From: Gammaproteobacteria bacterium
Lineage (GTDB): Bacteria; Pseudomonadota; Gammaproteobacteria; SZUA-229
Direction: 5' to 3'
Length of the DNA: 12,200 nt
Assembly: GCA_026998145.1 (NCBI GenBank)
Contig: JALTRC010000189.1
Location: forward strand, 1-12,200
Part shown: positions 6,779 through 12,200 of the stretch, piece after piece
Layout of the letters: every line of letters starts with the position of its first letter
Position numbering within the stretch: position 1 is the stretch's first letter
The notes under the pieces: model-generated
The model's input: the letters and a program-made list of their open reading frames with translations, nothing else
Database searches by the model: none
Told to the model about the DNA's origin: nothing
Position numbers and translations under genes: made by a program

Positions 6779-7252
6779 CTAAAAAGGAATATCGTCATCA
6801 AAACTGTCATCCATAGGCGCAGCCTGTGGAGCGGGTGCTGCCTGCTGCTGTTGCGCCTGTGGCTGATACTGTGGCTGACCACCGCCCTGTTGCTGAGAGG
6901 CATAATCACCACCACCGGGACGACCACCCAGCATCTGCATTTCATTGGCCACTATCTTGGTGGAATAACGGGTGATGCCATCCTTTTCGTATGAATCGGT
7001 TTTCAGCTTGCCTTCAATATAAACCTGAGAGCCTTTTTTCAGATACTCACCGGCAATTTCAGCCAGACGACCAAAGAACACCACATTGTGCCATTCCGTG
7101 CGTTCCTGCTTCTGACCGCTTTGCTTATCTGTCCATTGCTCATTGGTGGCAATGCTGATATTGGTCACAGCGCTGCCGCTGGGCGTATAACGGGTATCGG
7201 GATCCTTGCCGCAAGTACCCACTAAAATAACTTTATTAATTCCACGTGCCAT
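6779..7252 (-). CDS. ssb: Single-stranded DNA-binding protein
   Basis: SSB coats single-stranded DNA as a tetramer during replication, recombination and repair, and recruits partners through its acidic tail. The 157-residue product has the OB-fold domain at about 1-110, with VILVGTCGKDPDTRY near the start and KGSQVYIEGKLKTDSY at 73-88. DNA-stacking residues matching E. coli W40, W54 and F60 are present; the equivalent of W88 is Tyr. A Gly/Gln/Pro-rich disordered linker (about 110-145) follows, then the acidic tip ending DDDIPF. AGGAAAT upstream of the ATG is a good ribosome-binding site. It lies 25 bp behind yajR on the same strand and is probably co-transcribed with it. A strong palindrome follows the gene. 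Identification is near certain. Confidence 0.97.
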   Translation of the reverse strand: MARGINKVILVGTCGKDPDTRYTPSGSAVTNISIATNEQWTDKQSGQKQERTEWHNVVFFGRLAEIAGEYLKKGSQVYIEGKLKTDSYEKDGITRYSTKIVANEMQMLGGRPGGGDYASQQQGGGQPQYQPQAQQQQAAPAPQAAPMDDSFDDDIPF

Positions 7253-7277
7253 AGGGATTTCCTGTTGTTAAATAACA

Positions 7278-8645
7278 TTAATGATTAACCGAATATTTCA
7301 GTAGCGCCGGCTCATCCAGTGCCTGCATCTCTACCTTCAAATAGGCGATACCTTCATCAGCCTTAACGGTTGCTTCTGCCACACCTTTTACCGCGACCAG
7401 TTTCGCCACCAGCTGATTCACATCGCTGTCGGCTATTGTACCCACATTCAATATATATGTACTCACATAGCGGGGATTTTTCATGCTGATAGCCAGTACC
7501 AGCCATAACAGTATCAAACCCACACAACTGATAAAGACCCCGGCACTGCCCCAGTGCTGATACATATAACCGCCCATGGCACCACCAGCAAAGGCTCCCA
7601 GAAACTGGGAGCTGGAATACATGCCCATGGCAGTACCCTTGCGATCCGCCGGGGATATTTTGGCCACCAGAGATGGCAGGCTGGCCTCCAGCAGATTAAA
7701 AGCGGTAAAGAACACGGTTAAGGCAAAACCAATATGCCAGACCGAATCCCCCCGCGCAAGCAGGCCCAGCTCGGATAGCATCAGGGCAAAGATAGCACCG
7801 ACAAACACCTGCTTCATGCGTCGCTTCTTTTCGGCGCGAATAATAAAGGGCACCATCAATACCACCGATAATATAAACACCGGCAAATACAGCTCCCAGT
7901 GATCTTCTTTTAACAGGCCCGCCTGTTGCAGCATTAATGGCACGGTCATAAAGCTGGCCATTAAAACAGCGTGCAGGGTAAAGATGCCAAAATCCAGCCG
8001 CAGCAGCTGGGTATCGGTTAAGACATGACGGATCTGGGTTGGCTCGGTTTCCGCGTCCCGATGAAAAATGCTTTTCTGTGGATTAGGTACCTGCACAAAT
8101 AAAATCAGCAGTGCCAGCAGCGCCAGCACAGCGGTAAACACAAACAGCCCGGACATGCCGATATGGTGAAACAGCACCGGCCCCAGCACCATGGCAATGG
8201 CAAAGGAAAAGCCGATACTCACGCCAATAAAGCTCATCATTTTCAAACGATGCTCTTCACGGGAAAGGTCAGCGGCCAGTGCCATCAGCGCCGCCGCAAT
8301 GGCACCACTGCCCTGTAATGCCCGGCCCAGAATAATGCCGTAAATGGAATCCGCATAGGCTGCCACCAGACTGCCAATAGCAAAAATAATCAGGCCAGCC
8401 GCAATCACCGGCTTACGCCCCAGCTTATCGGATAAAAGGCCAAATGGAATTTGCAGCACCGCCTGGGTCAGACCATAAATACCCAACGCCAGACCGGCCA
8501 GTAGGGGGGTAGCATCGGGCAGGTTTTCCGCATAGATGGCAAAAACCGGCAGGATCATAAACAGACCCAGCATTCTAACCCCGTAAATCATCGATAAGGC
8601 TACGCCTGCACGTTTTTCATCCGGGTTCCAGCTTGCCTGTTGCAT
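7278..8645 (-). CDS. yajR: MFS transporter, YajR type with C-terminal YAM domain
   Basis: This 455-residue inner-membrane protein has the length and organisation of E. coli YajR (454 residues). Twelve hydrophobic segments include motif A, GLLSDKLGRKP (69-79), and IILGRALQGSGAIAAALMA (104-122), nearly identical to what I recall of YajR. Residues about 393-455 form the soluble C-terminal YAM domain, a ferredoxin-like fold. The physiological substrate of YajR is not settled; proton-coupled efflux is expected from the fold. I start at the ATG at 8645 (MQQASWNPDEKRAG), not the TTG 28 codons upstream. The upstream extension would translate the inverted-repeat DNA and cross a good promoter. ssb follows after 25 bp, and uvrA is divergent, an arrangement I recall from Pseudomonas too. 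Confidence 0.92.
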   Translation of the reverse strand: MQQASWNPDEKRAGVALSMIYGVRMLGLFMILPVFAIYAENLPDATPLLAGLALGIYGLTQAVLQIPFGLLSDKLGRKPVIAAGLIIFAIGSLVAAYADSIYGIILGRALQGSGAIAAALMALAADLSREEHRLKMMSFIGVSIGFSFAIAMVLGPVLFHHIGMSGLFVFTAVLALLALLILFVQVPNPQKSIFHRDAETEPTQIRHVLTDTQLLRLDFGIFTLHAVLMASFMTVPLMLQQAGLLKEDHWELYLPVFILSVVLMVPFIIRAEKKRRMKQVFVGAIFALMLSELGLLARGDSVWHIGFALTVFFTAFNLLEASLPSLVAKISPADRKGTAMGMYSSSQFLGAFAGGAMGGYMYQHWGSAGVFISCVGLILLWLVLAISMKNPRYVSTYILNVGTIADSDVNQLVAKLVAVKGVAEATVKADEGIAYLKVEMQALDEPALLKYSVNH

Positions 8646-8673
8646 TACATATCCGCTTAAATGAGAAGGCGGG

Positions 8674-8702
8674 ATTTTACTCCTTTTGCGGGTGTGTTTA
8701 AA
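8674..8702 (-). promoter_or_regulatory. Probable yajR-ssb promoter
   Basis: On the minus strand TTTAAA (8702-8697, 4 of 6 to the -35 consensus) and TAAAAT (8679-8674, 5 of 6 to the -10) are separated by exactly 17 bp. The predicted start near 8667 leaves a 5' leader of about 22 nt before the ATG at 8645. The promoter lies 10 bp inside the left arm of the large inverted repeat. Confidence 0.5.
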
Positions 8703-8711
8703 GGATGTGTT

Positions 8712-8749
8712 TTTGACGCGAAGACGCAAAGAGCGCGAAGAAAAGAAAA
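8712..8749 (+). repeat. Left arm of a perfect 38-bp inverted repeat (GACGCGAAG family)
   Basis: The arm begins TTTGACGCGAAGACGCAAAG and ends AGAAAAGAAAA. All 38 bases are the exact reverse complement of 8976-9013, with 226 bp between the arms. Internally it repeats an octamer-like phrase (GACGCGAA, GACGCAAA, GAGCGCGA). Related copies lie at 567-597 and 8918-8950. No transposase or target-site duplication is visible beside it. Confidence 0.93.
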
Positions 8750-8752
8750 AAT

Positions 8753-8809
8753 AAAGCCGTAGGTCGGCTTGCGCTTTTCAAGCCGATATAAAACGGCTTT
8801 TTGAAAAGC
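8753..8809. repeat. GTAGGKCGG-family element with two competing hairpins
   Basis: The segment 8756-8787 matches 874-905 (minus) at 25 of 32 positions. In fold A, AAAGCCGT (8753-8760) pairs with ACGGCTTT (8793-8800), enclosing TCGGCTTG/CAAGCCGA (8764-8771 with 8779-8786). In fold B, GCTTTTCAAGCCG (8773-8785) pairs with CGGC (8794-8797) and TTGAAAAGC (8801-8809) around a 3-base bulge. The folds share bases and exclude each other. The region lies between the divergent yajR and uvrA promoter regions; whether it is transcribed is unknown. Confidence 0.6.
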
Positions 8810-8825
8810 TGTGCGTGATTTTTTA

Positions 8826-8894
8826 ACCACAGGGGGCACAGAGGTTCACGGAGAAAAACCCAAAAACTCTGTGTACCCCTGTGCCCCCTGTGGT
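8826..8894. repeat. Inner inverted repeat, CCACAGAGG family (28-bp arms)
   Basis: The left arm 8826-8853 begins ACCACAGGGGGCACAG. The right arm 8867-8894 is its reverse complement at 25 of 28 positions, the first 16 from the outside being perfect. A 13-base A/C spacer (AAAAACCCAAAAA) separates them. As RNA it would form a long stable hairpin. It is nested inside the 38-bp outer inverted repeat, and the left arm aligns with the copy at 764-794. Confidence 0.88.
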
Positions 8895-8917
8895 CCAGTA
8901 TCTTTTCTTATTCGCTA

Positions 8918-8950
8918 TTTGACGCAAAGCACGCAAAGGAAGCGCAAGGA
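8918..8950 (+). repeat. GACGCAAAG-family repeat, third local copy
   Basis: TTTGACGCAAAGCACGCAAA followed by GGAAGCGCAAGGA is a diverged copy of the outer arm, in the same orientation as 8712-8749. It lies between the inner hairpin and the right outer arm. With the right arm (8976-9013) it forms a second, imperfect inverted pair, so a replication fork or transcript could fold this region in more than one way. Confidence 0.7.
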
Positions 8951-8975
8951 AAATGGAATAATAGCATGAGCTGTA

Positions 8976-9013
8976 TTTTCTTTTCTTCGCGCTCTTTGCG
9001 TCTTCGCGTCAAA
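8976..9013 (-). repeat. Right arm of the perfect 38-bp inverted repeat
   Basis: This is the exact reverse complement of 8712-8749 across all 38 bases. The arm ends about 80 bp before the uvrA start. A possible uvrA -10 (TAAAAT, 9028-9033) follows 14 bp after it; the -35 position would fall inside the arm, where only a poor match (TTCGCG) is found. Confidence 0.93.
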
Positions 9014-9092
9014 GCAGTTCCCCCAAATAAAATAGAGAATTCCAGCCATTTTCGGTAAACTTACCTGTTAGCCTACGCCAGATGATTTGCCC

Positions 9093-11909
9093 ATGATGCA
9101 CGAAATTCAGATTCGCGGTGCCCGCACCCATAATCTTAAAAATATTGATCTTGATCTCCCCCGCGACAAGCTGATTGTAATTACCGGCCTGTCCGGCTCC
9201 GGCAAATCCTCCCTGGCTTTTGACACCATTTTTGCGGAGGGCCAGCGCCGTTATGTGGAGTCCCTGTCCGCCTATGCCCGGCAGTTTCTGTCGATGATGG
9301 AAAAGCCGGATATGGACCATATCGAAGGTCTGTCACCGGCCATTTCCATTGAGCAGAAAACCACCTCCCATAACCCCCGCTCCACCGTGGGTACGGTCAC
9401 CGAGATTTACGATTATCTGCGCCTGCTGTTTGCCCGCGCCGGTACGCCCCGTTGCCCGGAGCATGATCTGCCCCTGCAGGCGCAGACGGTTTCCCAGATG
9501 GTGGATACGGTGCTAGCCCTGCCGGAAGGCAGCAAGCTGATGCTGCTGGCGCCGGTGATTCAGGATCGCAAGGGGGAATATGAAAACCTGCTGGATGATT
9601 TAAAACGTCAGGGCTTTTTACGCGCCCGTATTGACGGCAAGGTGGTTGAACTGGATGACGTGCCGGCGCTGGAAAAAAATCTCAAACATACCATTGAAGT
9701 AGTGGTGGATCGTTTCAAGGTACGCGCCGATCTGGACCTGCGTCTGGCAGAATCCTTTGAAACGGCACTGAACCTCACCGATGGAGTGGCCCGTATTGCC
9801 TGGATGGATGAGGATAAGGCCGAGATGGTTTTTTCATCCCTGTTTGCCTGCCCCAGCTGCGGCTACAGCTTAAACGAGCTGGAACCGAGACTCTTCTCTT
9901 TTAATAATCCCGCCGGTGCCTGCGGTGAGTGCGATGGTCTGGGCCATGTGCAATATATTGCCCCGGAACGGGTGGTGAGCAGCCCCTCCTTAAGCCTGCC
10001 CGGTGGCGCCATTCGCGGCTGGGATAGACGCAATGCCTGGTATTACGGCATGCTGGAATCCCTGGCCAAACATTATGATTTTGATCTGGACACGCCTTTC
10101 AAGGAGCTGGGCAAAAAACTCCAGCAGGTGATTCTGTTCGGCTCCGGTGATGAGATCATTCATTTTAATTACAAATCCCCCACCGGGCAGATGCGCAAAC
10201 GGCAACATGCCTTTGAGGGCATTATCCCCAATATGCAGCGCCGTTATCACGAAACCGAATCCTCGGCGGTGCGGGAGGAAATGAACAAGTATTTTATCAA
10301 GGCCGACTGCCCCAGCTGTGGCGGCGCCCGTTTGAATACCGCCGCCCGCCATGTGTTTGTGGCCGATAAAACCCTGCCACAGATTGTCAGCCTTTCCATT
10401 GCCGACTGTCTGGTCTTTTTCCAGCAGCTGAAGCTGGAAGGCAACAAGGCCGAGATTGCGGAAAAAATTGTTAAGGAAATCACCGCACGCCTGCAGTTTC
10501 TGGTGAATGTGGGGCTGAATTATCTTTCCCTGCACCGCAGCTCCGACACCCTGTCCGGCGGCGAAGCCCAGCGTATTCGTCTGGCCAGCCAGATTGGCGC
10601 GGGGCTGGTGGGGGTGATGTATATTCTGGACGAGCCTTCCATTGGTCTGCATCAGCGGGACAATGACCGGCTGATCAGCACCCTCACCCATCTGCGGGAT
10701 CTGGGTAATACGGTGATTGTGGTGGAACATGATGAAGATGCCATATTGCATGCCGACCATGTGGTGGATATAGGCCCGGGGGCTGGTGTTCACGGTGGCG
10801 AGGTGGTAGCCGAAGGCACGCCGGCACAAATCAAAAAGAATCCGGATTCCTTAACCGGCCAGTATTTAAGCGGCAAGAAATCCATTGCCATACCGGCCGA
10901 GCGGCGCACAGCGGATGGACGTTTTTTTACCCTCAAGGGCGCCAGCGGCAATAATCTGCAACAGGTGGATGCCGCCTTTCCTGTTGGCCTGATGACCTGC
11001 GTGACCGGGGTTTCCGGCTCCGGTAAATCCACCCTGGTGAATGACACCCTGTATCGTCTGCTGGCAAGGGAAATCAACAAGAACAGCTGCGAGCCGGCCC
11101 CCTGCGAAGGCTTTGAGGGCATCGAGCATTTTGACAAGGTGGTGGATATCGATCAGGCCCCCATTGGCCGCACGCCCCGCTCCAATCCGGCCACCTACAC
11201 CGGCCTGTTTACCCCCATCCGCGAGCTGTTTGCAGGCACCCAGGAAGCCCGTTCCCGTGGCTACAAGCCGGGACGTTTCAGCTTTAATGTCAAGGGTGGC
11301 CGCTGCGAAGCCTGCCAGGGGGATGGCGTCATCAAGGTGGAAATGCATTTCCTGCCAGATATTTATGTGCCCTGCGATGTGTGCAAGGGCAAGCGTTATA
11401 ATCGGGAAACTCTGGATATCAAATACAAGGGCAAGAGCATTGATGAAGTGCTGCAAATGACCATCGAGGAAGCGGTGGACTTTTTCAGCGCCATTCCGGT
11501 CATCCACCGCAAGCTGCAAACCCTGATGGATGTGGGCTTGAGCTATATCACCCTGGGGCAGAGAGCCACCACCCTGTCCGGTGGCGAGGCGCAACGTATC
11601 AAGCTGGCCCGTGAGCTGTCCAAGCGGGATACGGGCAGCACCATTTATATTCTCGACGAACCTACCACCGGCCTGCATTTTCACGATGTGGAGCAACTGC
11701 TGCAGGTGCTGTATCGCCTGCGGGATCATGGCAATACCATTATCATTATCGAGCATAATCTGGACATTATTAAAACCGCCGACTGGATTATTGATATGGG
11801 GCCGGAAGGTGGCTCCGGCGGCGGGCAGATTATTGCCGAAGGCTCGCCGGAAGAGGTGGCGGGTAGCCCGGTTTCTTTCACCGGCCAGTATCTGCAAAAA
11901 ATCCTCTAA
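9093..11909 (+). CDS. uvrA: Excinuclease ABC subunit A
   Basis: UvrA is the damage-recognition ATPase of nucleotide excision repair; as a dimer it loads UvrB onto lesions. The 938-residue product is close to E. coli UvrA (940) throughout. Numbering from the ATG at 9093: first Walker A GLSGSGKSS (32-40); first zinc motif starting CPSC at C253 with CGEC about 25 residues on; ABC signature LSGGEAQRIRLASQ (487-500) and Walker B ILDEPSIGLH. The second ATPase has Walker A GVSGSGKST (639-647), the CEAC/CDVC zinc motif from C738, signature LSGGEAQRIKLAREL (828-842) and ILDEPTTGLH (D855). The ATG at 9096 aligns best with the E. coli start and is equally possible; a TTG at 9087 is less likely. No good ribosome-binding site and no LexA box (CTG-N10-CAG) is apparent. 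It is divergent from yajR-ssb and looks GC-richer than the transporter genes. Confidence 0.97.
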   Translation: MMHEIQIRGARTHNLKNIDLDLPRDKLIVITGLSGSGKSSLAFDTIFAEGQRRYVESLSAYARQFLSMMEKPDMDHIEGLSPAISIEQKTTSHNPRSTVGTVTEIYDYLRLLFARAGTPRCPEHDLPLQAQTVSQMVDTVLALPEGSKLMLLAPVIQDRKGEYENLLDDLKRQGFLRARIDGKVVELDDVPALEKNLKHTIEVVVDRFKVRADLDLRLAESFETALNLTDGVARIAWMDEDKAEMVFSSLFACPSCGYSLNELEPRLFSFNNPAGACGECDGLGHVQYIAPERVVSSPSLSLPGGAIRGWDRRNAWYYGMLESLAKHYDFDLDTPFKELGKKLQQVILFGSGDEIIHFNYKSPTGQMRKRQHAFEGIIPNMQRRYHETESSAVREEMNKYFIKADCPSCGGARLNTAARHVFVADKTLPQIVSLSIADCLVFFQQLKLEGNKAEIAEKIVKEITARLQFLVNVGLNYLSLHRSSDTLSGGEAQRIRLASQIGAGLVGVMYILDEPSIGLHQRDNDRLISTLTHLRDLGNTVIVVEHDEDAILHADHVVDIGPGAGVHGGEVVAEGTPAQIKKNPDSLTGQYLSGKKSIAIPAERRTADGRFFTLKGASGNNLQQVDAAFPVGLMTCVTGVSGSGKSTLVNDTLYRLLAREINKNSCEPAPCEGFEGIEHFDKVVDIDQAPIGRTPRSNPATYTGLFTPIRELFAGTQEARSRGYKPGRFSFNVKGGRCEACQGDGVIKVEMHFLPDIYVPCDVCKGKRYNRETLDIKYKGKSIDEVLQMTIEEAVDFFSAIPVIHRKLQTLMDVGLSYITLGQRATTLSGGEAQRIKLARELSKRDTGSTIYILDEPTTGLHFHDVEQLLQVLYRLRDHGNTIIIIEHNLDIIKTADWIIDMGPEGGSGGGQIIAEGSPEEVAGSPVSFTGQYLQKIL

Positions 11910-11938
11910 AAATAAGCCCTGCCAGATTTGTAAAAAGA

Positions 11939-11968
11939 TTCCCACCGGCTGCGGATTTTTAGTACAAT
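11939..11968 (+). promoter_or_regulatory. Probable promoter for the gene at the right edge
   Basis: TTCCCA (11939-11944, 4 of 6 to the -35 consensus) and TACAAT (11963-11968, 5 of 6 to the -10) are separated by 18 bp. Transcription would begin near 11975 and give a leader of about 210 nt before the ATG at 12185. It starts 30 bp after the uvrA stop. I see no strong terminator for uvrA in this gap. Confidence 0.45.
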
Positions 11969-11983
11969 AGAGCGCTTTTTTTA

Positions 11984-12184
11984 GGCCAGTGTGTCTTTAT
12001 CTCGCAAGCGCGGGCCAGGATCACATCACTCAGGCCTTAAGTAACTGATTAACCAGCATATTTATCTGGGCCATCGGTGACTCGGAATTCAGATACCTGT
12101 GTTCCATCAGGAGCACAAGCATTGTTCAGCGGCAAAACCGTAGAACAATACCTAATTTTTGGACTTTAAACACAGAGCAATGTT
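11984..12184 (+). promoter_or_regulatory. Structured 5' leader of the right-edge gene
   Basis: Two compact hairpins stand in tandem near the 3' end. TGTGTTCC/GGAGCACA (12098-12105 with 12110-12117) has an 8-bp stem with one G-U pair and an ATCA loop. The second (12121-12149) has ATTGTTC/GAACAAT, an A-A mismatch, then GCGG/CCGT and a CAAAA loop. Upstream, GGCC-AGTG (11984-11991) can pair with CACT-CA-GGCC (about 12027-12036). The second hairpin ends 35 nt before the start codon, followed by CTAATTTTTGG. I recognise no named riboswitch or ribosomal-protein leader; an autoregulatory or RNA-binding-protein site is inference. Confidence 0.4.
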
Positions 12185-12200
12185 ATGACAGACCTAAGCC
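12185..12200 (+). CDS. Start of an unidentified protein (partial, MTDLS...)
   Basis: An ATG at 12185 opens a frame that reads MTDLS to the window edge. AGAG at 12174-12177, seven bases upstream, is a modest ribosome-binding site. The frame is preceded by a promoter-like sequence and a structured leader, which supports a real gene. Five residues are too few to identify it. Confidence 0.4.

Noticed and set aside
8646..8729. Upstream TTG start for yajR adding 28 residues
   Set aside because: The extension translates the inverted-repeat arm, contains a promoter, and is not needed for the first transmembrane segment; the ATG at 8645 matches the family length.
8811..8832. CTGT...ACAG near 8809-8832 as a LexA operator
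   Set aside because: The half-sites are separated by far more than the 8 bases required, and the second half belongs to the CCACAGAGG repeat.
9990..11945. Long antisense open frames (279 and 359 codons) opposite uvrA
   Set aside because: They lie wholly or almost wholly inside the strongly conserved uvrA coding sequence, show no family motif, and have translations biased to Gly, His, Gln and Ile as expected of an antisense shadow.
11991..12044. Short GTG-initiated frame of 17 codons as a leader peptide
   Set aside because: It has no ribosome-binding site and no run of a regulatory amino acid beyond two histidines, so attenuation by translation is not supported.
1..12200. A novel defence or biosynthetic system encoded by proteins in the window
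   Set aside because: Every complete protein-coding gene belongs to a well-known housekeeping or transport family; no toxin-antitoxin, nuclease, transposase or secondary-metabolism gene is visible.

Overview
This window looks like part of a gammaproteobacterial chromosome of moderate GC content. UvrA, GlmS, SSB and the YajR-type transporter all resemble their enterobacterial/pseudomonad counterparts closely along their length. A VPLPA-CTERM-type sorting tail at the left edge and abundant short dispersed repeats suggest an environmental (aquatic or sediment) lineage rather than an enteric one. This placement is inference from recalled protein families; no search was run.

Layout, left to right. 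(1) Positions 1-431 hold the 3' end of a secreted VPLPA-CTERM protein, followed by a strong hairpin at 442-476. (2) About 420 bp without a gene is filled with repeats: an 8-bp tandem array (623-678), GACGCGAAG-type and CCACAGAGG-type elements, and a GTAGGKCGG-type element that runs into the 3' end of sulP. (3) A minus-strand cluster reads glmS -> trkH -> sulP (5970 down to 899): glucosamine-6-phosphate synthase, a Trk potassium channel subunit, and a SulP/SLC26 anion transporter with STAS domain whose substrate-site residues resemble BicA-type sodium/bicarbonate transporters. (4) A YkgJ-family cysteine-cluster protein (6692-6057) lies upstream, preceded by a perfect 28-bp palindrome that probably ends the ssb transcript. 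(5) yajR -> ssb (8645 down to 6779) is a minus-strand pair. (6) A 447-bp divergent intergenic region carries nested inverted repeats, with an outer pair of perfect 38-bp arms. (7) uvrA (9093-11909) is on the plus strand. (8) The right edge holds a promoter-like sequence, a roughly 210-nt leader with two clear hairpins, and the first codons of an unidentified gene.

Functionally the gene content is housekeeping: DNA repair and replication (UvrA, SSB), cell-envelope precursor synthesis (GlmS), and ion transport (TrkH, SulP, YajR). The ssb/MFS/uvrA arrangement is, as I recall it, also found in Pseudomonas. I see no defence system, transposase, phage gene or CRISPR array.

The unexplained content is non-coding. 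Three short repeat families occur at both gene-poor loci (about 530-905 and 8712-9013). Two of them look like variants of one 8-bp phrase, and they are arranged as nested palindromes. The structured leader at the right edge is the second item worth following.
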